A stretch of DNA of 55,392 nt from NCBI GenBank assembly GCA_023334545.1, contig JAADVB010000115.1, positions 1 through 55,392 of the forward strand, given 5' to 3'. This document shows, in pieces, positions 1 through 7,960 of the stretch (position 1 is its first letter; each line of letters starts with the position of its first letter). The notes below the pieces were generated by a model. It had not been told where the DNA came from. It did not search any database and saw only the letters and a list, made by a program, of their open reading frames with translations. The DNA comes from Salisapilia sapeloensis (taxonomy: Eukaryota; Oomycota; Peronosporomycetes; Peronosporales; Salisapiliaceae). The translations under genes were made by a program, and so were the position numbers.

Positions 1-148
1 GATGAGCGCTGCAGAGATGACGGACAAGCTTGGCCTCCATGGTCTTCGCCACCGCCAGTGGTTCATCCAGGCGTGTTGTGCGACGACGGGCGACGGTCTG
101 TACGAAGGTCTGGACTGGCTGTCGGCAACGTTGCAGAAGCGAAAGTAG
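1..148 (+). CDS. ADP-ribosylation factor (ARF1-like small GTPase), 3' end only
   Basis: The open frame entering from the left edge gives the last 48 residues of an ARF GTPase. Visible are the ITDKLGLHSL-like stretch (here [15 protein letters not shown]), the [20 protein letters not shown] segment containing the G5 base-recognition CAT motif, and the short C-terminal helix ending in a TAG at 146-148. ARF proteins recruit coat proteins (COPI, AP complexes) to Golgi membranes when GTP-bound. The myristoylated N-terminus and the nucleotide-binding P-loop lie outside the window, so exons and start cannot be given. ARF1-class rather than ARL is likely because this tail is nearly identical to ARF1 of other eukaryotes. 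Confidence 0.93.
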   Translation, partial: MSAAEMTDKLGLHGLRHRQWFIQACCATTGDGLYEGLDWLSATLQKRK

Positions 149-293
149 ATGCATCCTTTTTCTTTTCTGTTTTTCTTCCAAAGGTTTTTAGCAATCAGTC
201 TGGCACGAGATGTGTCTGGACGAAGGAACTCGTAATAAAAGGTCTCCGAGCAAGCAGTTTGGAGGAAAAGAGAATGAATTTGAACGCCTTTGT

Positions 294-753
294 TTAGCCT
301 TCGCCCAGCATGAGGTTCACACGTTTCATGATGTAGTCCTTAGATGGGTCGTACGGATTCTCTTTGCTCGGAATCTCGAGCACCGTCGGGATCGTCTTGT
401 CATAACTGTTGAGCAAGTGCCGAATCTCCTCTGCAATCTACATTGGTCCGACTGAATGAGTATTGTCTAGTAGTTTCTGGAGGAGAAACTTACGTGCTGG
501 TTGATTAGGATAATGCCAATGTCGTTGCGGTTCGAGAGCTTATTAAAGCTCTCCTCGATCGCCGAGATCGGGGTATCTACGTCCATCTCGTCTTAGCTTC
601 CACCTACCTTATCTCCTGCCAAAACCTCGTACTAGACTTTACAACTAGAAAGTTGGACCCTTCAGCCGTGCGATGACCGACGCCAGCCAGCACAAAGCCC
701 GTCACGGTATCCTCATCTCCAATCACGCCGATCAACTTGGTCGCATCCGCCAT
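294..753 (-). CDS. V-type proton ATPase subunit F
   Basis: Spliced gene, exons 753-633, 591-494 and 437-294 (introns of 41 and 56 bp; GTACGA and GTAAGT donors), giving 120 residues, the usual size for the family. The N-terminus carries the hallmark VIGDEDTVTGFVLAGVG, followed by ISAIEESFNKL-type helix, NDIGIILINQH and the C-terminal PTVLEIPSKENPYDPSKD. Subunit F sits in the central stalk of the V1 sector and couples ATP hydrolysis to proton pumping into vacuoles and endosomes. The phase-1 join of exon 1 to exon 2 restores a continuous reading frame across the domain. It is divergent from the cytochrome b5 reductase-like gene, with only about 90 bp between the two start codons, so they probably share a promoter region. 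Confidence 0.93.
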
Positions 754-843
754 TATTTCTGTCTTCTCTGCCTAAATCTTTCTTAACGGCTACCTTTTGG
801 TCATAAATTAATCCAGTCACTCGCTCAATTGACAAGAAGAAGC

Positions 844-1791
844 ATGTTTTGGCAAGTGCGTGTGCTTGCGAGAGCCCATGGCAAGCTGCTAGGCGGATTA
901 TCGCTTTCGGCAACCGGCATTGCCTCCTTTGGTGCGTCTGCCTTCCACTTTTATGCTGCGGCTACGGCTGCCATGTGCGAAGATGAATCATCCGTGCCGA
1001 AAGTCTCGCGTCCAAAGGTTGAAAAGCCAGCGCTCAAATACGAGGAGAACCGGGCTTTCCGACTAGATGAGGTGGAACAGCTCACACCGTCGACACGGAA
1101 ACTGACGTTTGCGTTGGACTCACCCACACAGTGCATGGGTGTGCCCGTCGGCAGCTGCTTAATTGCACGAGCTAAAGTCAATGGCCGACGATGCATGGGC
1201 TACTACTACCCAGTGAACCACAATGATGAAAGCGGTATATTACAGTTACTAGTAAAGGACAATGCGAATGTGGAGTTGGCCAAGTATATGTCGAACATGC
1301 AGCCGGGGGAATCGCTCGAGCTAAAAGGTCCTTTGCCTCGCATCTCGTACCGTCCGAATCGATACGAAAAGATCGGGCTCATCGCTGAAGGATATGGCAT
1401 TGCACCCATGCTCCAGCTCATCAAACAGATCTGCCGAGACCCGTGCGATCGAACGGAGATCGTCCTATTGTATCAAAACTCTTCGGAAGATGAGATCGCT
1501 TTGCGAGACGAATTAGACGCCATCGAGTACTTGTACAAGGGCCAGTTCCAGGTCTTTTATTCGCTGGAAGACGCTCCAGACGACTGGGAAGGCTACCGAG
1601 GGCAGATCACAAAGGAAGTGATCGAGGAACTGATGCCGGAACCTTCAGATTCGAACCTGGTCTGCGTCGCCGGTCCGTCATCCATGAAGTACTATGTGAG
1701 CGGCGACCGAGCGAAGGATTTATCGCAAGGCGAGCTGCAGGGGCTGTTGAAAAAGAGCGGGTACACTTCGAAGCAAGTGCTCAAGTTCTAG
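844..1791 (+). CDS. Cytochrome b5 reductase-like FAD/NAD-binding oxidoreductase, divergent motifs
   Basis: Single exon, 315 residues from the first in-frame ATG at 844. Residues about 17-44 form a hydrophobic, Ala/Gly/Ser-rich membrane-anchor or mitochondrial leader. Then come a ferredoxin-reductase-type FAD barrel and a C-terminal NAD-binding half (LIAEGYGIAPMLQLI, VCVAGPSSM). Family members pass electrons from NADH through FAD to cytochrome b5. Several canonical residues are changed: the flavin motif RxYTxxS/T is GYYYPVN here, with the usual Arg absent; the GGTGITP pyridine loop is EGYGIAP; and the CGPPxM motif is CVAGPSSM. Fold assignment is good, but catalytic activity is uncertain. It may be a specialised or non-catalytic relative. 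Confidence 0.75.
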   Translation: MFWQVRVLARAHGKLLGGLSLSATGIASFGASAFHFYAAATAAMCEDESSVPKVSRPKVEKPALKYEENRAFRLDEVEQLTPSTRKLTFALDSPTQCMGVPVGSCLIARAKVNGRRCMGYYYPVNHNDESGILQLLVKDNANVELAKYMSNMQPGESLELKGPLPRISYRPNRYEKIGLIAEGYGIAPMLQLIKQICRDPCDRTEIVLLYQNSSEDEIALRDELDAIEYLYKGQFQVFYSLEDAPDDWEGYRGQITKEVIEELMPEPSDSNLVCVAGPSSMKYYVSGDRAKDLSQGELQGLLKKSGYTSKQVLKF

Positions 1792-2268
1792 CAGCGTAGG
1801 TTGAAGAGACGTAAGCCCAGCGCGAAAACAAACTGTTCTGGAGATCCATTCGTAGTCTAATCGTTTCGGAAGGTCATTGTGACAGGCGAAAGCATGCACT
1901 AGTCATGCCAGCTAGCGTCTTGACACAGTTGTACTCGGGCCTATCCTTTCTACAGTACGTGGGTGGTCGGCATCAGACGACGATGGCTTCCAGACAAGTT
2001 CGATACGGACGCGACGAGGTACGAGTATCCAGGCGCCGTCGAGCTCTACCGTCAGAACGATGCTCGACAACGTCTGGTTGTCCCAGAAAAAGCGGTCCTC
2101 GTCTGACTCCCCTCCGACTAGCAAAGTAATGTAATCTAATGGGATCCTGCGCAGGATCCCTTGACCGATGGCGAGCACATGCAGATATGTGTAATCCTAG
2201 ATAGCATCGCATTGTTCCACTGCAGTTCACAACTTCCACCTTCGACTAAATCCCATCTCCAAAGACAT
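1718..2268 (-). CDS. Putative small spliced gene, unknown product (limits uncertain)
   Basis: Opposite the intergenic gap between two plus-strand genes, a frame open from about 2200 to 1912 reads as ordinary protein. It includes LDYITLLVGGESDEDRFFWD, LSSIVLTVELDGAWILVPRR and RIELVWKP, with beta-rich alternating hydrophobics and no low-complexity bias. A possible 3-prime splice site precedes it at about 2202 (ATCTAG), and a GTACTG donor near 1960 could join a last exon ending at 1718 inside the 3' end of the reductase gene on the other strand. No convincing ATG is seen in the main frame; one in an upstream exon near 2268 does not join in phase. I do not recognise the family. It could also be a chance open frame. 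Confidence 0.3.
2141..2160. repeat. Perfect 20-bp palindrome
   Basis: GGGATCCTGCGCAGGATCCC is its own reverse complement over all 20 bases, with no spacer. It lies about 180 bp upstream of the start of the GTPase-like gene, and also inside the putative minus-strand exon described at 1718-2268, where it would encode part of GQGILRRIP. It could be a dimeric transcription-factor site or chance within coding sequence. Confidence 0.8.
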
Positions 2269-2341
2269 TGGAAAGAACCAGCAAGACTGGTCAAAGGTCT
2301 GCTCGGAAAACGCTAATTTTGGATTCGTAACTACCATAACC

Positions 2342-3946
2342 ATGCCTCGTCGGATCGCTGTCGTTGGTGCCGCCGGTGCTGGTAAGCTCCGCTTCGTCAA
2401 GGCACTCGGAGCCTCTGGGTGCTCCCCAAAGTCTGGAAGCAAAGATAATGCTCGTCAGCGAGTTTTCAAGTGGAACCCATGGCGACCGACGTCGACGCCC
2501 GTGACGCTAGAGATTTTGCATGACGACGAGGCGGAGGCACTGCGTCCGTCTCGAGGAGATATCCTCGTGGTCGTGTGCGACCTCACCCGCCTCGAGTCCG
2601 TCTACTACGCCATGAATCACTGGTCGCACGATGAACTGGGCGGCGTCTCGGGTGATCTCAAGATCTTGCTCATCGGTTCTCACGCCGACTGCCTCCAGTC
2701 TCGCGCGATTACCACGCCCGAAGCCTCTGCTCTGGCAGAAGGTCGATTTGATAGGTACATTGAGACATGCTCCACCACGCCACCTTTTCGTGGCATCGAC
2801 CGAGCTCGACAGATCCTCGAGCTCTGGGCGATCGATGGAAATCGGAAGTCTCCGCCTACTTCTCCCATGTCTGCTCCTGCCTTCCTCCCTATTTCACATG
2901 GTAGGTACAGATCGTACTCGGAGAACGTCAGTACTACGGAGCATATAGGTGATCCTCGAGACGAAGAGGAGAGTAGTAGCAGTGACTCGGACAGCGGATC
3001 GGATCCTGGAGACGTCCGACTGCGTCCGATCTCCCGAGCGCTCTTTGAAATCCGAGAAGCTGGCCATAGCAAGATGAAGCAACTGGCTGCCTGTCGTCAG
3101 ACGACGCTCACGAGGTTCATGCGACGTAGTCGGTACTTTGGGCCGACCGAGAGCAGCCGTCTGAGTCGATGGCGCAAGCAGCAGAGAACCGAGAGTCTAT
3201 CTCCTCAGGATGAACTCATCGCCCAGCATCGCCATCGACCGCGTGTGTGTAGTGAAGACACGTTGCCGGAGGTATCGTCTCGGTCGTACCTACGTCCGAC
3301 GGAACTCATGAGACGCAGGTCAAAGGAGACCGAGTTCGTTCGCCGACAGACTCATTTGAAGAAAGAAGAGCACTTGCGTGCCTGCGATCGAAGTCGAGAT
3401 GGAAAGAAAGGTAGAAAGAGTCCGACTGGTATCCACAAACCAAAAGAGAAATCGCTTGTAGTTCAATCGGCTTTGGAAGACCCTTTGGAGCCGGTGATAG
3501 CAACGAGCGTGGGAAGTGAAAAAGAGGATTTGGCTCTAATGAAGGACAGTAACTTGTGGATGGACCAAATGGATGGGATGGGCAATGATAGTCTCTGGAT
3601 GGAGCATGCGCCTTCGATGGAAATGGCTGCATGGGAGTCTGCACCGGCACCGGAAGCGAATACCACATCGACTGCTCCGGCAGAAGAAGCTGCTCCAGAT
3701 GCGGGTTCTTCTGTGGAGGTACAAGAACCAGACCAAGTCGAGTCCGTCGAAGAAAGTACGAAGGGCACGGATGCGCTATTTCTAGAAACCGATACGTTCG
3801 ATTTGAACCAGAGCTCGTTATCAGAGGAAACCAACAAACAGTCTACGATAGTTCCAGTCGCTGTGAGCGACAGTGGTAGCGACAGTCCGTCTGACTCGGT
3901 CAGTGACCTCCTGGACTACTTTGACAATGTGTCTTTGCCATTGTAA
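2342..3946 (+). CDS. Degenerate Ras/Rab-like GTPase domain protein with long disordered acidic tail
   Basis: Single exon, 534 residues. Residues 1-170 look like a small-GTPase fold: strand 1 and a P-loop (AVVGAAGAGKLRFVKAL), strand 4 (DILVVVCDLTRLESVYYAMN, resembling the Rab DxTxxxSF helix) and strand 5 (KILLIGSHADC). The P-loop lacks the Ser/Thr after GK (KL instead of KS/KT), no DxxG is evident, and the NKxD base motif is replaced by SHAD. GTP hydrolysis is therefore doubtful. Residues 170-534 are Ser/Arg/Glu-rich and probably disordered, with several SDS and acidic clusters (for example SSSSDSDSGSD) that suit CK2-type phosphorylation. No family name fits, so function is unknown. The AUG at 2342 (CCATGCC) is the first in frame. 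Confidence 0.7.
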   Translation: MPRRIAVVGAAGAGKLRFVKALGASGCSPKSGSKDNARQRVFKWNPWRPTSTPVTLEILHDDEAEALRPSRGDILVVVCDLTRLESVYYAMNHWSHDELGGVSGDLKILLIGSHADCLQSRAITTPEASALAEGRFDRYIETCSTTPPFRGIDRARQILELWAIDGNRKSPPTSPMSAPAFLPISHGRYRSYSENVSTTEHIGDPRDEEESSSSDSDSGSDPGDVRLRPISRALFEIREAGHSKMKQLAACRQTTLTRFMRRSRYFGPTESSRLSRWRKQQRTESLSPQDELIAQHRHRPRVCSEDTLPEVSSRSYLRPTELMRRRSKETEFVRRQTHLKKEEHLRACDRSRDGKKGRKSPTGIHKPKEKSLVVQSALEDPLEPVIATSVGSEKEDLALMKDSNLWMDQMDGMGNDSLWMEHAPSMEMAAWESAPAPEANTTSTAPAEEAAPDAGSSVEVQEPDQVESVEESTKGTDALFLETDTFDLNQSSLSEETNKQSTIVPVAVSDSGSDSPSDSVSDLLDYFDNVSLPL

Positions 3947-4042
3947 AGGAACCAAGTGTCTACTACAATTGCAGGTGGATGCAAGAAAATCAACCTAAGT
4001 ATAATAAAACACATCAATTTTCTTTTGAAATGGAAAGCGTGC

Positions 4043-4724
4043 TTAATACGTGAGGATTGACATCCCAGTCAAGGTTTCCATCCACATATAAAAGTCACAG
4101 ATGAGCGAGTACGTTGGGTAGATAAATGTGGCTGGAGTGTTCCGCTCATAAAAGAAGTGGCCGACCCAGGCGAAGCTATACCCACAGAAGAGCACGAGAG
4201 ATGCTCTTGAGAGAGATCCGTAAAGGAATTTAGTGGTGTTGAAATAAATGACTAGAGCCGTACACGCTTCCACGATGCCGGTGTCGTGATGACGAAGGAG
4301 AGGACAGACGATCTGACCTGTTAGACCTGTGAATTGCGTAAGATAAGATAGTCTGGAGTTATTATGCCATCGCTGTACCGGCGAGAAGTGTTGCTGGAAT
4401 GAGTTCCGGTGTGACTAGTGCAATTAAAACGTAGATCGATGTTCCAGTAGCATGGAGGTAGACTGAAGTTTGATCTTGGTGGTCATTGGCACTAGAAACA
4501 CTATTGATGAGTCCATATCGGTCGACTGTCTTGGTATGATTGACGTACTATCGAGTGCGAAAGCTTTCAAGATCAGAGTACGGCTTGTTTGCAGAAGGTG
4601 GAGTAGAAGATGGGGGCAAGGAGTTCAGAATGGTCGGGAGAGCCCATGACAGACTAGCAATTACAACACCAACGAGGAGCCATCGAGAGAGGATAGAAGA
4701 GGAAGCAGCTTTGGTCTGGGACAT
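4043..4724 (-). CDS. Mpo1-like / DUF962 membrane protein
   Basis: Three exons: 4724-4549, 4491-4379 and 4326-4043 (introns 57 and 52 bp, GTACGT and GTACAG donors), 190 residues. An N-terminal hydrophobic helix (LLVGVVIASLSWALPTIL) precedes the DUF962 domain. The domain begins near PYSDLESFRTRY, carries the LHATGTS motif (in place of LHxxGT) and ends with the signature FAWVGHFFYERNTPATF, YPTYSLICDFYMWMETLTG. Fungal Mpo1 is an ER Fe(II)-dependent dioxygenase acting on 2-hydroxy fatty acids; the H-rich positions (H in LHATG, GHFFYE) match its metal ligands. The start is the first ATG of the frame; an additional upstream exon is possible. It is divergent from the UTP23-like gene. Confidence 0.8.
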
Positions 4725-5135
4725 GTCGACGGACGCTTTTACGGTTCTCAAGTGTGCTGGCGATGCCGATCAGCACTTTTCGATCTCCAAAAGTTGTATG
4801 CTGCTATGCATGCATCCAACTTCAAGGTGTAACTTCAATCTGGCGTACGTGCATGGCAGTGCCGAACCATGCAAAAGCAAAGTCGACTGGAAATGATCAC
4901 GATGACCGTCAGAGATACGAAAGCACTAGTGTTACATGTACCTTAAGTCGGTTGAAAGTCTTGATGGCGCAGTCCATATTCCCAAAGTATCTCGAGTAAT
5001 ATAGCCAATCAACACTTCATATTCAAATATTTTATCCAATAAATGAAGGGCAGACATCTTATCTTGACAACGAACCAAATACTGTGCTACAAAGGTCTTT
5101 CGTCTCTTGTCGACGGACGATAACTCTCCAATACA
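4725..5135. promoter_or_regulatory. Divergent intergenic region between the Mpo1-like and UTP23-like genes
   Basis: About 410 bp between two divergently read genes. On the minus strand a short frame near 4970-4935 (MDCAIKTFNRLK) is followed by GTACAT and can be joined to another short open stretch, so a small extra exon or gene cannot be excluded. I found no complete gene. The region probably holds both promoters. Confidence 0.4.
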
Positions 5136-6042
5136 ATGCGCCATTTACGAGCCAAGAGCATTCGCAAAGCCCTCAAGCAATATCAATTCCTATGTGGCAT
5201 TAAAGCGCCGTACAAGGTACATTTACGCACGCTGAGCCAGTCATAATTTATGCATTCATCTCGATTGTGCTTTGTATAGGTTCTTCTCGATGGCAACTTT
5301 ATTGCTATGTGCACTCAAATGCACGTGGATATTCGAGAGAGACTGCCAAAGTTCCTGCAGGTGAAGCCGCACGAGTGCGAACTATATGTTCCTGCCGCTG
5401 CGCTCAAGGAGCTCGAGCTCTTGGGTGACGTTACCAAAGAAGCTTATATGCTAGCCAAGTCATTCAAAGTAGTGGATGCGGAACAGACTGAGGAGAAGAA
5501 TGAAGAAGTGGACGATGCTGATAAACCTTCATCAAGCAATGATGTGAGTGAAAACATCAAAACAATCATCGGTAACTACTACTGCTACTTGACACACCTT
5601 GTATCGTAATCTAACGAGCGTGTCTGTTCCCATAATAGGTGATTCGAACAGTAGAAGGTTTTTCGTGGCAACGCAGGAAGTGGAATTGCGAAAGGCACTT
5701 CGACTTGTTCCAGGCGTGCCTATGATCTATCTGAACCGATCCATCTTGGTGTTTGAAGACATTTCGAAAGCCACGCTTGCGATTGTTCGCCAGAAGGAGA
5801 AGACACAGAGGTCGAATTTGGACAGCCAGGAAAGCCGTCAACTATCAAAATTGGAGTCAAAAGAAGAGGAAGAAAGCGACGATGGAGAGAAACACTTAAA
5901 AAAGTTTAGAGGCAGTGACATCACAAAGGTTCAAGTGCCACAGCGGAAGCGGAAGCGAGCCGCAGGACCAAATCCACTCGCGATGAGGAAGCCTAGTAAG
6001 AAAAAAGTACGAGCAAAGAAGCGGAAAACAGAGAGCAATTAA
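5136..6042 (+). CDS. UTP23-like small-subunit rRNA processing factor (PIN-fold)
   Basis: Three exons: 5136-5216, 5280-5571 and 5639-6042 (introns 63 and 67 bp), 258 residues. The N-terminus MRHLRAKSIRKALKQYQF is the basic leader of the Fcf1/Utp23 family. VLLDGNFIAMCTQMHVDIRE is the first PIN strand with its acidic residue, VPAAALKELELLGD the second part, and IIGDSNSRRFFVATQEVELR the conserved GDSN-H/R-x-FVATQD block. The C-terminus is a Lys/Arg-rich nucleolar tail. Utp23 acts in the SSU processome at the snR30/18S region. The gene is Utp23 rather than Fcf1 because the tail and the GDSN block match Utp23; the second splice (GTAACT donor within the codon for G) is needed for that block to read through. 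Confidence 0.85.
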
Positions 6043-6174
6043 TTCACTTTTCGGATCTGTAATTCCATTTTGGCTATCATTACGTTTGCATTTGTTGTCA
6101 CAGTGGGACACTGCTTCGACTAGAAATAAAAGCGCGAACCGTTTTGAAACATATACGCAAGACTGGAAGCAGAA

Positions 6175-7818
6175 ATGTCGCGTTGTGTTTCCAGATCCAA
6201 GGGTATGGCAGACGCTGCGTCTGACAGTGAAGACAGCGATGTCTTGGACAACGTCATTGCGGCTGTCCAGAATACTCACCTACGGCGAACGGAAGTGAAA
6301 CCAGACATTTCATCGCACAAGTCTTCTCACTTTGATCTGAGCTTGGGTAATCTAGAAGATAGCACGCAGTCTGATGTATCGGAACTCTACCAATACATCA
6401 ACCAGCTCGAAGTACAAAAGTCAGACTTGACGTCTCAGCTTCGCCAGTTACAGTTCACCAATTCACATCAGGCAAACCGGCTAGAGGATCAATCCCATCG
6501 TATCGCACGCCTTGAAAGTGCCTTGTCGGATGCGAATGCAATTCGTAAAGCTCTTGAACGAGAGCGACATCTTTTGGACACGCAGCACCGTGCTGAGAAA
6601 GATAGACTTCAGGCGCTTGAAAAGCACTTGGAAGACATTTCGGAGAAATACGAGCATGCGGAGAAAGCAAGACGCATGGCTATGGTCAAGCTTAGCTCAA
6701 TGGACGCATCGCATAGTCACGCATTCACCTTAGATACTCCAGAACCCCCTCGCCAACCCAGATCAATGTCAGTGATGAAGGAAAGCGATTCGAGAGCAAG
6801 ACTACAACGAGAAGTAGAGCTTCTTCGACACCAGCTTGTTTTAAATGAAAAGCAGCTTCATGAAAAGCAAAGATTAGCTGTTGACATGGCCCTGCGAAAT
6901 GCTCAAATGGAGCATGCAGCAGAGCTGGAAAAAGTTAAATTGGAATGCGAACTGAAGCTTCATGAGTGGCGATACGAAGAAACGGTTCGAGGAAAAGAAG
7001 TACAAATGGCAGTAGACGAAGACAGACAAAGTATCCGGCTAGAAATGTCACGAGCGATAGAAAGGATTAAAGCCGATGGTGTGGGTTGCTGTACACCATA
7101 CTCGAAGACGCTAGACCGAGGGGTGGACAGTGTAATGCTTGCTGATGAAAACGTGGACAGCGTTATCGGACAAATACAGAGTGAACTGGTATACACGAGG
7201 CGAAGGGATTTCTTGCAACGCGCCCTGATGACACGACAGCGATGTCTAGAACGCATGACGCGTAAGCGGTTTGTTAAGTGGCATCTAGCTTCTACTTTGC
7301 TTACAGCGTTCCGAAGCCAAGCGGCAGCGAGGATAGTAAATGTACTTCAGTCTATGAAGACAAGAGCAGTGCACGTTACATTTAATAAATGGCGTATACT
7401 CACCAATGCAATCAACACGCATCGGTTCCAGCATCGAGCATTGTTGTACTGGAACCAAATGGTCGCTGTTGAGCGTCTTGGACACATCTCCCACCGGACG
7501 ACAGTAACTTTTACCTTCCCACCTCAAGTTCATCTACTCGAGTAGCTAATATGCCTTCGTTTGCCCTAGATTAAACGCATGTCATCTGCGTTCTATCGCC
7601 TTAAGCACAACCATCCAGACTTGATCGCGATTGCAAATAATCCGGAGCATGATCCTTCAGTTCCTTCGAACTTGATGACGAAAGAACATAATCAATCAAA
7701 TGAGTCGAGCGAGGTGCAGTCACTTCAAAGCGAGATCCAGCGGCTACATGAACAGCTTGCTAGTTCCAAGTCAGAAGCCTGGAAGTACAAGCGGCAACTA
7801 CTTCAACAGTTTGTATAG
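6175..7818 (+). CDS. Coiled-coil protein, function unknown
   Basis: Two exons, 6175-7503 and 7570-7818 (66-bp intron, GTAACT donor), about 525 residues. After an acidic, Ser-rich start (ASDSEDSDVLDN), residues 60-290 are a long heptad-rich helix with repeated Lys/Glu/Gln/Leu and an Arg/His-rich character. A middle block (FLQRALMTRQRCLERMTRKR, FVKWHLASTLLTAF, FNKWRIL, YWNQMV) has Trp/Phe-spaced helices like those of centrosomal or flagellar Sfi1-type repeats. The last 50 residues are again coiled coil. No enzymatic motif is visible. The repeated KW/FxKW pattern suggests, but does not prove, a basal-body or axonemal structural role. Confidence 0.6.
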
Positions 7819-7960
7819 TTAGTCACCCACTTGCGCTTTATTTTACCATGAACGTAACATCGAATAAAAGGTTAAAATTGCCTTGTAATTGTGTTTGCTA
7901 AAGGGTGACGGATGCACCTTGAATTCGTGCTCGGCAAATTTATCGAAGCAAAGAACGTGC

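Noticed and set aside
829-843. TTG codon as an alternative start of the reductase gene
   Set aside because: Eukaryotic initiation at TTG is unlikely, and a normal ATG follows at 844.
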